From Lachnospiraceae bacterium UBA3863 (GTDB lineage: Bacteria > Bacillota > Clostridia > Lachnospirales > Lachnospiraceae), in the NCBI GenBank assembly GCA_002392385.1, contig DGGX01000117.1:1-25244 (forward strand): 25,244 nt of DNA, given 5' to 3'. Below the pieces are notes generated by a model. The model searched no databases, was not told where the DNA came from, and was given only the letters and a program-made list of their open reading frames with translations. Each line of letters opens with the position of its first letter. Position 1 is the stretch's first letter. Below, in pieces: positions 8,340-16,079 of the stretch. The position numbers were made by a program, and so were the translations under genes.

Positions 8340-8368
8340 ATTATATTAAGGATACCGGTTGTGCGCAA
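8340..8368 (-). promoter_or_regulatory. Probable sigma-A promoter of the ftsH operon
   Basis: On the minus strand TTGCGC (8363-8368) and TATAAT (8340-8345) are separated by 17 bases. A second TATAAT overlaps at 8335-8340. The site lies about 35 bases upstream of the ftsH TTG start and is the only AT-rich stretch in front of the seven-gene operon. Confidence 0.65.
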
Positions 8369-8392
8369 CATTTTTCCAAGCCCGCACAGGGG

Positions 8393-8451
8393 CTCACACA
8401 GGGGACGGTTCTCTGTGTGAGGTCCCGCACAGGGGACGGTTCTCTGTGCGG
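8393..8451 (+). repeat. REP-like palindrome pair (left)
   Basis: Two tandem palindromes lie at 8393-8421 and 8425-8451. Both have the core CACAGGGGACGGTTCTCTGTG; their outer arms differ (CTCACA/TGTGAG versus CCGCACA/TGTGCGG) but remain self-complementary. Folded, each gives a hairpin with two internal G-U pairs and a CGG loop. A broken half copy precedes them at 8382-8392. They resemble extragenic palindromes spread by REP-associated tyrosine transposases; no such transposase is in the window. Confidence 0.85.
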
Positions 8452-8477
8452 ACGCAGATAATTACGTACACACACGT

Positions 8478-8712
8478 AAGGATACAGGGTCCACAAGCAC
8501 CGAATGAAGAAGCATAATATACCAGGATCGCAGGGCGGCCCCTGCCAGCCAATGTCCCAACTCGGCCGCCGCTCTGAAGACCAGCGTCCTCAGACAGGAG
8601 GACAACGGAGGCGCTGCGCGGATGCAGCGCCTCCGAGCTGTCAGGGACCTTCCTGCGATCAGGTATATTTAAATGCTTCTTCATCAAAGGTGCTTGTGGG
8701 CCCTGTATCCTT
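8478..8712 (-). ncRNA. Candidate structured RNA element A
   Basis: A 235-base element is closed by a long interrupted stem: 8478-8535 pairs with 8653-8712 in blocks of 12, 11, 12, 7 and 8 bp. Inside is a 12-bp hairpin (8606-8617 with 8624-8635) with a 6-base loop. Read on the minus strand, the 3' side of that hairpin carries a core ending in GGCCGAGTTGGGA (8555-8567), shared with element B. The stems differ in sequence from element B but pair in the same places, which favours RNA structure over a transposon end. No credible reading frame, promoter or U-tract terminator is visible. The minus strand is assigned from the shared core; the transcribed strand is not proven. Confidence 0.6.
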
Positions 8713-8740
8713 GCCGAGTGTGCGAACTTCTGCGGCGCCC

Positions 8741-8856
8741 GCGCACAGAGAGCGGTCCACTGTCCGGCAACGACGGGGGCATGGCACGGAGGACGGTCCT
8801 CTGCCCGGTGTGCCATACATAAAGGGGCACGCTGGGAGACGGTTCTCTGTGTGAGG
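8741..8856. repeat. Degenerate REP-like copies between elements A and B
   Basis: Three eroded relatives of the palindrome lie at 8741-8766 (reverse orientation), 8783-8814 and 8831-8856 (forward). The middle one still folds through GGCAC/GTGTGCC. They fill most of the 159 bases between the two structured elements. Confidence 0.6.
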
Positions 8857-8871
8857 TCACCACTGCGTGCA

Positions 8872-9121
8872 CGAACGGGCATCCCGTGTCCGCGAGAGAT
8901 ACTTTTGAACGAGCGGCATGATACACAAGACCTGTGCAGAGCAGCTGCCGGGTCAGCCGCCGCAGTTCGGGCTGCGGCGGCTGTTGATCTCCGTGTCTGA
9001 GGCCACCGGCCAAAGGGGCGGGGGCCGAGTTGGGATCATTGCCCGGCAGATGCTCTGCACAGGTCCATGTGTATCACCGCGAAGTGATTCGTATCTCTCA
9101 CGGATATGGGATGACCGTTCG
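8872..9121 (+). ncRNA. Candidate structured RNA element B
   Basis: A 250-base element is closed by a long stem: 8872-8952 pairs with 9041-9121, including CGAACGG, CATCCC, GAGAGATAC, GATACACA, ACCTGTGCAGAGCA and CTGCCGGG with their partners. A perfect 12-bp hairpin (8954-8965 with 8972-8983) has a 6-base TTCGGG loop. Its 3' side contains GTGTCTGAGG and GGCCGAGTTGGGA (9023-9035), both also in element A in the same order. A further helix, TGATC with GATCA, corresponds to TGTCC with GGACA in element A. It does not match any RNA family I can name. Two G-U pairs in the basal stem slightly favour the plus strand as the transcript. Confidence 0.6.
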
Positions 9122-9142
9122 TATAAATAGCAGCGCGTCGCC

Positions 9143-9165
9143 GCACAGAGAACCGTCCCCTGTGA
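9143..9165 (-). repeat. REP-like palindrome, reversed copy
   Basis: GCACAGAGAACCGTCCCCTG and the following TGAG form the reverse complement of the left-hand REP-like unit. It lies 21 bases after element B. Confidence 0.8.
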
Positions 9166-9219
9166 GAGAAGTGATCCGTGGTTCGAGCGCCTACAGCGTG
9201 TCTTTTCATATGATGGCAG

Positions 9220-9252
9220 GCCTCACACAGAGAACCGTCCCCTGTGAGAGGC
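9220..9252 (-). repeat. REP-like palindrome, reversed copy with long arms
   Basis: The reverse-oriented unit is extended by self-complementary GGCCTCACA and TGTGAGAGGCC arms. Partial duplications of its right arm follow (CCTGTGAGAGGCCCCTGTGA) before the promoter of the regulator gene. Confidence 0.8.
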
Positions 9253-9291
9253 CTGTGAGAGGCCCCTGTGAGCCCCCCCCGCGCGTTTTTA

Positions 9292-9300
9292 TGCTATAAT
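9292..9300 (+). promoter_or_regulatory. Extended -10 promoter of the two-component pair
   Basis: TGCTATAAT is an extended -10 element 45 bases upstream of the regulator start. The -35 region is GC-rich and shows no consensus. The same nonamer occurs before the GH3 gene at 11430-11438. Confidence 0.6.
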
Positions 9301-9345
9301 AGACCCGTGTTCGCACAACTCTAGTCATGTGTGGGGTGATCTGGG

Positions 9346-10041
9346 ATGCTTTCGGTTGCAATCGTGGAAGATGACAGGGAATTTGCCCGCAGGATCGCGG
9401 AGTATCTGGCGCGGTATGAGAAGGAGAAGGGGACGGATATTCGTGTCCGTTATTTTCAGGACGGGGAGGATATCGTGGAGGAGTATGCGCCGGAGTATGA
9501 TGTCCTGCTCATGGATATTCAGATGGAGTTCATGAGCGGGGTGGACGCGGCGCGGAGGATCCGGGAGAAGGATCCGGAGGTGCTGATCCTCTTTATTACA
9601 AACGCGGCGCAGTTCGCGATCGAGGGGTATGAGGTGCGGGCCTTCGACTATGTGCTCAAGCCGGTCACCTATGAGACCTTCTGCGCGAAGATGGACCGGG
9701 CGCTGGCGCATATGCGGCGGGAGAAGGAGGAGGCCCTGCTCCTGCAGACGGCCAGCGGGGCTGTGAAGGTGCCTGTGAGGCAGATCCTTTATGCGGAGAG
9801 TCAGGGGCACCGGATGTATGTCTGCACGCGGCAGGGGACGGTGGAGACCCATATGCGGATGAACGATCTCGAGCAGCAGCTCCTGCCGCATGATTTCTTC
9901 CGGTGTCACAAAGGCTTCCTTGTCAATATGGCCGCCGTGGACCGTCTGGAGGAGAACGACTGTCTGATCGGAAGCCGCCGGATCCCGGTGAGCCGGAGAA
10001 AAAGGCAGGAATTCATGGATCAACTGACGAGGGTTCTCTGA
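9346..10041 (+). CDS. LytTR-family response regulator
   Basis: This 231-residue protein has an N-terminal receiver domain (about 1-120) with the acidic pair Glu8/Asp9, phospho-acceptor Asp57 (LLMDIQM), Thr85 and Lys105 (YVLKPV). A C-terminal LytTR DNA-binding domain follows (about 130-231, with the typical FFRCHKGFLVN segment). Such regulators (AgrA, VirR, LytR types) act as dimers on paired direct repeats, often for cell-surface or peptide-signal genes. The ATG follows GGGGTGAT. It is the first gene of a two-gene operon; the kinase starts one base after its stop. Targets are unknown; the GH3 gene immediately downstream is a candidate only by position. Confidence 0.92.
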   Translation: MLSVAIVEDDREFARRIAEYLARYEKEKGTDIRVRYFQDGEDIVEEYAPEYDVLLMDIQMEFMSGVDAARRIREKDPEVLILFITNAAQFAIEGYEVRAFDYVLKPVTYETFCAKMDRALAHMRREKEEALLLQTASGAVKVPVRQILYAESQGHRMYVCTRQGTVETHMRMNDLEQQLLPHDFFRCHKGFLVNMAAVDRLEENDCLIGSRRIPVSRRKRQEFMDQLTRVL

Positions 10042-10042
10042 T

Positions 10043-11356
10043 ATGCTGCATGAAATGTATTCGATCAGCCCGCCGGGGTACATGATCACACTGGCTTATC
10101 TCCTCTTCGGAGGTCTTTTTGTCTGGCTGAACCGGCGGCGTTACGGGCCGGTGCGGACGATCCTGACACAGGCTGTCTGGCTGGCCGCCATCGTCTCCCT
10201 GGCCATCCTCATTGAATCCCCTGACCGGCGTCTGTATCTGGTGCGCTTTCTGCTGATCCTGTCCATGGTCTATCTCAGCATGTACTCGCTCATGCGGGTG
10301 CCGGCCCTCAAGTGCCTGTACTTCCAGCTGTATGCCTTCACACTGGCGGAATTCACCACGGCGCTGGAATGGCATCTCTATTATTTCGGCACGCGGGTCA
10401 AGCATGTGCCGGACATCCTGCCGATCCGGATTCCCTTCTTCGTCGGGGTATACGGCAGCGTGCTCCTGATCGCGGCCTTCTTCTACGGCCGGTTCCGGGA
10501 CTACAACCGGGAGCTGGAGGTCCGGCGCAAGGACGTCCTCCAGGCGGCGGGACTGGCACTGCTGGTTTTTCTCGCGGCCAATGCGAGCAATTATTTCTCG
10601 GAGACGCCCTTCTCCTCCGCCGACCCGGGGCAGATCTTCATGATCCGGACGCTCATGAACCTGACAGGGGTCGTCTCCATGTATCTCCTGTACACGGCCC
10701 GCCGGGACGCGGACACGCGCCTGCAGGCGGAGCACATGCAGATGCTGATGCAGCAGATGTACGAGAATTACCGGGTGAACCGCAGCTCCATCGAGATGGT
10801 CTCTCAGAAATATCACGATCTGAAGCATCAGATCGCCTGGCTGCGGGAGGGGATCGACACGCAGGAGAAAAGGGACAGCCTGGACCGTCTCGAGGAGGAT
10901 CTCTCCGCTTTTGAGGCCCAGGCGGATACGGGCTGCGAGGTCCTGGACACCCTCCTCACCTCCGCCAGGCTCTCCTCACAGAAGGACGGCGTCCAGATCA
11001 CCTGCATCGCGGACGGCGCGCAGCTCGCCTTCATGGACCCCATGGACCAGGCCTCCCTCCTTGGCAATCTCCTGGACAACGCCGTCGAGGCGGTCCTGCA
11101 GATCCCTGACCGGGGCAGGCGCCTGATCAACCTGACCGTCGAGATGCGCCGCAACTTTCTGGTGATCTCCTGCGAGAACTGCTGCGAGGGCACCCGCCGC
11201 ATGGAGGGCGGCCTTCCGGTCACGACCAAGGGCGACGCGTCGGAGCACGGCTACGGCACGAAGAGCATCTCCGAGATCGCCGCCCGCTATGGGGGCAGCG
11301 CCCAGTTCTCCGCCTCCGACGACTGGTTCACCGTCAAGATCGCCATTCCCCGCTGA
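10043..11356 (+). CDS. GHKL-family sensor histidine kinase
   Basis: The 437-residue kinase has an N-terminal half with six or seven hydrophobic segments (about 14-30, 39-57, 66-84, 92-108, 131-148, 166-184 and 200-217). A short linker leads to the H-box KYHDLKHQ, with probable phosphorylated His258. The GHKL ATPase domain follows, with N-box NLLDNAVEA (342-350) and G-box HGYGTKSISEIA (402-413). This polytopic arrangement without a PAS or HAMP domain is the AgrC/ComD style, so the signal is probably sensed within or near the membrane. No peptide-signal gene is visible nearby. The start is an ATG one base after the regulator stop, with GAGGG upstream, so the two are co-translated. Confidence 0.92.
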   Translation: MLHEMYSISPPGYMITLAYLLFGGLFVWLNRRRYGPVRTILTQAVWLAAIVSLAILIESPDRRLYLVRFLLILSMVYLSMYSLMRVPALKCLYFQLYAFTLAEFTTALEWHLYYFGTRVKHVPDILPIRIPFFVGVYGSVLLIAAFFYGRFRDYNRELEVRRKDVLQAAGLALLVFLAANASNYFSETPFSSADPGQIFMIRTLMNLTGVVSMYLLYTARRDADTRLQAEHMQMLMQQMYENYRVNRSSIEMVSQKYHDLKHQIAWLREGIDTQEKRDSLDRLEEDLSAFEAQADTGCEVLDTLLTSARLSSQKDGVQITCIADGAQLAFMDPMDQASLLGNLLDNAVEAVLQIPDRGRRLINLTVEMRRNFLVISCENCCEGTRRMEGGLPVTTKGDASEHGYGTKSISEIAARYGGSAQFSASDDWFTVKIAIPR

Positions 11357-11384
11357 AGACGCGGGATATCGACCATTTGCGAAG

Positions 11385-11420
11385 AAAAACGACCGCTTGT
11401 GAAGCCGGTCGTTTTTTCTT
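11385..11420 (+). terminator. Intrinsic terminator after the kinase gene
   Basis: AAAAACGACCG (11385-11395) pairs with CGGTCGTTTTT (11406-11416), and the tract continues TTCTT. It ends the two-component operon 28 bases past its stop. The A-rich left arm could also let it work on the opposite strand. Confidence 0.88.
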
Positions 11421-11429
11421 GTTTAAAAG

Positions 11430-11438
11430 TGCTATAAT
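11430..11438 (+). promoter_or_regulatory. Extended -10 promoter of the GH3 gene
   Basis: TGCTATAAT lies 42 bases upstream of the GH3 start, just past the terminator. There is no clear -35. The same nonamer serves the regulator operon. A strong AAGGGAGG ribosome site (11468-11475) follows. Confidence 0.65.
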
Positions 11439-11480
11439 AGCAGCGTAAAATTGTTTGCACATCTTTGAAGGGAGGCAATT

Positions 11481-14400
11481 ATGGCAAAAGGACGCGCCTG
11501 GCGCGGCCTGGCAACGCTCATGGCATCGATCACCGCACTTTCCATGGCAGCACAGGTCACGACAGACAACTGGGCTGCCCGCATCAACAGCATGCTGGGC
11601 ACCAACAACTATGAGACCGTGAAGACCGCGGATGAACCCGCCAGCATGGGAGACCATTTCGTCTCGGAGTTCAGCTCGCTGGAGGAGATGCAGGCGGCAC
11701 AGAGAGATCTGTCCGTGCAGATCGGCGCGGAAGGCACTGTGCTCCTGAAGAACGACAACAAGGCCCTGCCCCTCAAGGCCGGCACAGAGAAAGTCACGCT
11801 CTGGGGTCTGCACACCTACATGCCCATCCTGGGCGGCATGATGGGCTCCACCGCCATGGCCAACTTTGAGGTGGGCCAGCCCCAGTACGGCATCGTGCAG
11901 GCGATGCAGGAGACCGGTTTCGACGTCAACCAGAAGTTCGTGGACCTGTACGCTTCCGAGGTCTGCGATCCTTTCCGCATGCAGACCAGCTTCTTCGGCA
12001 TGCCGGTTCCCGGACACGCCTTCCAGACCCTCTTCACGACCGCCTGGGAGAACTTCACCGAGTACAACATCGGCGAGGCGCCGCTCTCCGTCTATCCTGA
12101 CGACGTGCTGGCCTCCGCGGATGACACCGTGGCGGTGGTCCTGATCACCAGAGACAGCTCCGAAGCGGCGGACTACTATCCGACCATGAAGAGCTCCCTG
12201 GACAGCGACACCATCGACAAGCCCCTGGCCCTGTCCCAGAACGAGAAGGACCTGATCGCGGCCGCCAAGGCGCACAGCACCAAGGTCGTCGTCCTGATCA
12301 ACTCCTCAAGCGCCATGGAGCTCGAGCCCTTCCGCGCGGATCCCGAGATCGACGCCCTGGTCTGGGTCGGCGATCCCGGCAACTACGGCTTCCTCGGCAC
12401 GGCCGCCGTTCTCGCCGGCCAGGCCAACCCCTCCGGCAAGCTGACCGACACCTACGCCGTGAGCAGCGTGAGCGCGCCGGCCATGGTCAATTTCGGCGTC
12501 TATCTGTACGCCAAGAACTCTTCCAATGATCCTTCGATCTCCGAATTCGACTACGGCGATGCCTATCTGGTCGAGTCCGAAGGCATCTACCAGGGCTACA
12601 AGTACTATGAGACCCGCTATGAGGACGCTCTCCTCAACCAGGGCAACGCCAAGGCCTCTGAAGGCTCCATCGACGGCAAAGCCTGGGATTACAGCAAGGA
12701 AGTCTCCTATCCCTTCGGCTACGGCCTCTCCTACACCACCTTCTCGCAGGAGCTGCTGTCCGTGGACCTGACCGTGGGCGGCGAGGGCCATGCCTCCGTC
12801 AAGGTCACCAACACCGGTGACGTCGCCGGCAAGGACGCCGTGGAGCTCTTCTTCCAGGCCCCTTATACCGCCGGCAATGTGGAGAAATCCGCCGTGCAGC
12901 TCATCGCCATCGGCAAGACCGGCGAGCTGGCTCCTGGCGCCTCCGAGACCGTGGAACTGACCTTCGATCCCAGGTACATGACCAGCTACGACGAGACCGT
13001 CGTCAAGGCGGACGGCACCGAAGGCGCCTACATCCTGGATGCCGGTGACTACTATTTTGCCGTCGGCAACGGCGCCCACAACGCTCTGAACAACATCCTC
13101 CTGGCCAAACTCGGCGACGACGCGGCCGGTATCGTTTCCATCAATACCGAGGACACGGACGCCGCCCGCGCGGCTAAATGGACCCTGGCCGAGCGCGACG
13201 TCGAGACCTATTCCGTCAACGTGCAGAACGCCCTCCAGAACATGGATCTCAACAAGCTCATCCCCGGCAGCGTGGAGTACTTCACCCGCGCGGACTGGAC
13301 CAAAGGCTGGACGCCCGTGATGGATGTCACCCCCACCGATGACATGCGCATCGACCTGTCCAACAACCGCAACCAGCTCACCGAGAACGGCGAGGGCGTG
13401 ACCTGGGGCGCCGACAACGGCCTCATGGTCATCGATATGATGAAGACCGACGAGAACGGCCGCTACATCGGCGTCGTCGATCTCACCGATCCCGCCTGGG
13501 ACCAGCTGATCGACCAGGTGACCTTGGAAGAAGCCATCAACTACATCGAGAACGCCGGCAACGGCATGAACCGCATCGCCTCCATCGGCCTTCCCGCCAA
13601 CGCGATCCAGGACGGCCCGACTGGTTTTGCCAACGATCAGGTGGCGGCCTACTATGTGAAGTGGACCCCCAGCGAGAGCAGCGAGTCCACCTACGTGAGC
13701 CAGGACACCCCCGGCGCCCAGTGGACCATGAACGTATTCCCCACCGAGCCCGTCTGCGCCAGCACCTTCAACAGCGACATGATCCGCCGCGAAGGTGAGA
13801 TGTACGGTGAAGAGAGCCTGTGGAGCAACATCCCCGGCACCCTGGCCCCCGGCGCTAACCTGCACCGCGCGCCTTACTGCGGCCGCAACCACGAGTACTA
13901 CTCCGAGGATCCCATGATGACCAGCATCATGGTCACGGCCTTCTGCCAGGGCGGCACCGTCAAGGGCCTGATGACTGAGCCCAAGCACTTCGCTTTCAAC
14001 CACCAGGAAGCCAACCGCAGCGGTGCTTCCACCTTCATGACCGAGCAGGCTGCGCGTGAGAACGACCTCCGCGCCTTCCAGGAATCCCTGTCCTCCAACG
14101 CGGCCATGGGTCTGATGACCGCTTACAACCGTGTGGGCTGCGTCTACGCCAGCGCGCACTCCGGACTGCTTGAGCAGATCCTCCGCAAAGAGTGGGGCTA
14201 CCAGGGCTGGGTCGTCACCGACATGGCAGCGGCTCCCAACTACATGAACTGGCTCGACAGCGTCATGCACGGCACGGGCGGAATGCTCACCACGGCCAGC
14301 ACCACCGCCTCCGGCAAGAAGGGTTCCATGACCGCCAGCCGCGAGATGATCGAGAAGGACACCAATTTCCAGCAGCACATGCATGACGGCCTGAAGTATT

Positions 14401-14573
14401 ACATGTACAGCGCGGCCAGAAGCAACGCCCTCAACGGCATGACCGTCAACACCGAGATCCGCTATGTCCGCACCTGGTGGCAGAACGCCATCCTCGGCCT
14501 GAAGTTCGGTTCGGGCATCCTGGCGCTTCTGTTCCTGGCCCTGTGGCTCAAAGCACAGAAGAGCGCCAAGTAA
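11481..14573 (+). CDS. Membrane-anchored GH3 beta-glucosidase, permuted domain order
   Basis: This 1030-residue glycosidase carries the two GH3 domains in reverse order. The alpha/beta sandwich comes first (about 80-420, with GTVLLKNDNKALPL, NPSGKLTDTY and YPFGYGLSYTTF near 410), then an Fn3-like domain (about 425-530), and the catalytic barrel last (about 670-1000). In the barrel KHFAFNHQE contains Lys835-His836, and GWVVTDM contains the likely nucleophile Asp914. Permuted GH3 beta-glucosidases are known from rumen Clostridia such as Butyrivibrio and Ruminococcus. A hydrophobic N-terminus (about 8-25) and a C-terminal helix (about 1004-1022, followed by KAQKSAK) suggest membrane attachment. 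Codon use is strongly biased to a few GC-ending codons, as in highly expressed genes. The exact substrate cannot be read from the sequence. Confidence 0.9.
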   Translation: MAKGRAWRGLATLMASITALSMAAQVTTDNWAARINSMLGTNNYETVKTADEPASMGDHFVSEFSSLEEMQAAQRDLSVQIGAEGTVLLKNDNKALPLKAGTEKVTLWGLHTYMPILGGMMGSTAMANFEVGQPQYGIVQAMQETGFDVNQKFVDLYASEVCDPFRMQTSFFGMPVPGHAFQTLFTTAWENFTEYNIGEAPLSVYPDDVLASADDTVAVVLITRDSSEAADYYPTMKSSLDSDTIDKPLALSQNEKDLIAAAKAHSTKVVVLINSSSAMELEPFRADPEIDALVWVGDPGNYGFLGTAAVLAGQANPSGKLTDTYAVSSVSAPAMVNFGVYLYAKNSSNDPSISEFDYGDAYLVESEGIYQGYKYYETRYEDALLNQGNAKASEGSIDGKAWDYSKEVSYPFGYGLSYTTFSQELLSVDLTVGGEGHASVKVTNTGDVAGKDAVELFFQAPYTAGNVEKSAVQLIAIGKTGELAPGASETVELTFDPRYMTSYDETVVKADGTEGAYILDAGDYYFAVGNGAHNALNNILLAKLGDDAAGIVSINTEDTDAARAAKWTLAERDVETYSVNVQNALQNMDLNKLIPGSVEYFTRADWTKGWTPVMDVTPTDDMRIDLSNNRNQLTENGEGVTWGADNGLMVIDMMKTDENGRYIGVVDLTDPAWDQLIDQVTLEEAINYIENAGNGMNRIASIGLPANAIQDGPTGFANDQVAAYYVKWTPSESSESTYVSQDTPGAQWTMNVFPTEPVCASTFNSDMIRREGEMYGEESLWSNIPGTLAPGANLHRAPYCGRNHEYYSEDPMMTSIMVTAFCQGGTVKGLMTEPKHFAFNHQEANRSGASTFMTEQAARENDLRAFQESLSSNAAMGLMTAYNRVGCVYASAHSGLLEQILRKEWGYQGWVVTDMAAAPNYMNWLDSVMHGTGGMLTTASTTASGKKGSMTASREMIEKDTNFQQHMHDGLKYYMYSAARSNALNGMTVNTEIRYVRTWWQNAILGLKFGSGILALLFLALWLKAQKSAK

Positions 14574-14586
14574 GGAGGTAACAGAG

Positions 14587-14976
14587 ATGAAGAAATCATT
14601 TGGAACGATCCTGACCATTGTCGCCGTGATCCTCGCTGCCGCTGCTCTCTTCTTCTATTCCAAGGCCAGCAGCACCAACAGCATCGTCTTCACGCTGAAC
14701 ATCGCCGGCCTGGTCTGCGCAGCCGCCTTCCTGCTCCTCGGCAGGATGATGAGCGGAAAGCCCTTCCTGAGCCTGCTCGTCAGCGCCGCCGCCGTCCTCA
14801 TGATGGCAGCCTTCGGCTACAGCCTCGTCACGGAAGTGGAGGTCCTGGGCTACCTGATCTCCGGCCTCCGCACCTGGGCTGACGTCCAGTACTGGGCCTA
14901 CTTCTCCGTCGCAGCCCTCGTGAGCTGGCTCTTCCTGCTCGTCGCCTCCTTCACCGGCCTCGGCGCAGAAGCCTGA
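14587..14976 (+). CDS. Small four-helix membrane protein
   Basis: I do not recognise this 129-residue protein. It has four hydrophobic helices (about 5-24, 34-51, 60-80 and 104-123) with short, mostly uncharged loops. It begins 13 bases after the GH3 stop behind a strong AAGGAGGT ribosome site and shares the GH3 gene's codon bias, so both are almost certainly one transcript. A role in membrane insertion or anchoring of the GH3 enzyme is a guess from position. It has no transporter or enzyme motif. Confidence 0.8.
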   Translation: MKKSFGTILTIVAVILAAAALFFYSKASSTNSIVFTLNIAGLVCAAAFLLLGRMMSGKPFLSLLVSAAAVLMMAAFGYSLVTEVEVLGYLISGLRTWADVQYWAYFSVAALVSWLFLLVASFTGLGAEA

Positions 14977-15004
14977 CAGCTGTGCACATTGATCTGACAC
15001 GATG

Positions 15005-15055
15005 AAAGGTGCCGCCGTAATCCCAGGATTCCGGCGGCACCTTTTATATTTTTTC
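15005..15055 (+). terminator. Intrinsic terminator after the GH3 operon
   Basis: AAAGGTGCCGCCG (15005-15017) pairs with CGGCGGCACCTTT (15032-15044), followed by TATATTTTTT. It lies 28 bases after the membrane-protein stop and only about 15 bases before the esterase ribosome site. The sequence is nearly repeated at 16158-16207. Confidence 0.88.
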
Positions 15056-15082
15056 TCTTATTTCCTTCAAAAGGAGGCCCTC

Positions 15083-16072
15083 ATGAAAGAAGCAAAGCAG
15101 CGGCGCATCCTCCCCGCAGTGATCCTGCCGGTCCTGCTGATCCTCCTCTTCCTCGGTATTCTCTTCCATCGGAGCATCTCTCTGCTCATCGACAACCTCA
15201 CCGTCGGCAAGCTTCCGATGGATACTTTGGAGGAATGGGACCGCGGCACCTCTCTCAAGGGAATCGCCTACGCAGACGCGTCGCCGGCCCAGTATCTGGA
15301 CCTGTATATCCCGGCCGACACGGAACATCCCCGGCTGCTGGTCCTGATCCACGGCGGCGGATTCCTCTTCGGCGATTCCGACACGCGGCAGGTCCGTTGG
15401 ATGTACCGCTATTTCCGCGACCACGGCTATGCCGTCGCCTCGGTCAACTACCGGCTGGCGGAGGAGGCGCCCTACCCGGCCGCTCTCGAGGACTGCCGGT
15501 CAGCGCTCCGCTTCCTGCGGGAGAACGCGGACACCTACGGCTACAGCGCGGACCGCATCGCCCTCTTCGGAGAATCCGCCGGCGGCTACCTGGCCACTAT
15601 GTGCGCCGTGGCCGGTGAGGAGCAGATCGCCGTCCTGATCGACTACTATCCCTACATCGAACCGACCATGCTGCGGCAGGATCTCCGGGACATGGGCTTT
15701 CCCTACCCCTTCTACCTGCTGGCGAACAACTGGCTGATCGGCTCCACAGACGGCTTCGAGGACTTCGATTCCTGCTGGCACCGCAGGAATTTCAGCGAGA
15801 TGACCGAAGAAGAGAGGGCGGAAGCCAATCCGCTCTCCTATATCTCCGCTTCATCTGAAAATCTGCAGGAGCTCTCTGTCTACCTGATCCATGGGGATGC
15901 GGATATCACAGTCCCCTACGCCTCCTCCGTGCGCCTGTTTGAGGCTCTCTCCGACGTGCTCCCCGCGTCCCGTCTCACCTTCCGCACCGAACCCGGCATG
16001 GGCCACGCAAGTGATCCTCTCTACCGGGAGGAGATTTTGGAAGAGATCGACGCATTCATGAAGGCACATTGA
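15083..16072 (+). CDS. Membrane-anchored alpha/beta-hydrolase, esterase/lipase type
   Basis: The 329-residue product is an alpha/beta-hydrolase of the hormone-sensitive-lipase or acetyl-esterase kind. It shows the oxyanion motif HGGGF (90-94), nucleophile elbow GESAGG with Ser165, probable acid Asp274 in HGDADITVP, and His308 in GMGH. One hydrophobic helix (about 10-28) and no cleavage site suggest an N-terminal membrane anchor with the enzyme outside. The start at 15083 is set by AAAGGAGG five bases upstream; an ATG at 15002 in the same frame lies in the terminator hairpin and lacks such a site. No separate promoter is visible, so expression may come from read-through. Removal of acetyl or other acyl groups from plant glycans would fit the context, but the substrate is not determined. 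Confidence 0.88.
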   Translation: MKEAKQRRILPAVILPVLLILLFLGILFHRSISLLIDNLTVGKLPMDTLEEWDRGTSLKGIAYADASPAQYLDLYIPADTEHPRLLVLIHGGGFLFGDSDTRQVRWMYRYFRDHGYAVASVNYRLAEEAPYPAALEDCRSALRFLRENADTYGYSADRIALFGESAGGYLATMCAVAGEEQIAVLIDYYPYIEPTMLRQDLRDMGFPYPFYLLANNWLIGSTDGFEDFDSCWHRRNFSEMTEEERAEANPLSYISASSENLQELSVYLIHGDADITVPYASSVRLFEALSDVLPASRLTFRTEPGMGHASDPLYREEILEEIDAFMKAH

Positions 16073-16079
16073 CGGCAGG

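Noticed and set aside
8478..9121. 6S RNA, tmRNA, RNase P or a riboswitch
   Set aside because: The rod-like fold recalls 6S RNA, but the length, the paired copies and the conserved core do not match what I know of these families. I cannot exclude a rarer known class without a search.
8478..9121. Miniature inverted-repeat transposable elements
   Set aside because: The terminal arms differ completely between the two copies, whereas transposon ends would be shared, and no target duplication is evident. Kept only as an alternative.
8393..9252. CRISPR array
   Set aside because: The repeated units are palindromes in both orientations with irregular spacing, and the intervening sequence is not spacer-like. 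No cas gene is present.
8394..9299. Small open frames on both strands in the ftsH upstream region
   Set aside because: They run through palindromes and structured elements, lack ribosome sites and show low-complexity products.
12306..14618. Open frame of 770 codons opposite the GH3 gene
   Set aside because: It is antisense to catalytic motifs of GH3. It results from strong codon bias in the real gene.
15002..15082. Upstream ATG for the esterase
   Set aside because: It begins inside a terminator hairpin without a ribosome site; the ATG at 15083 has AAAGGAGG and starts a membrane anchor.
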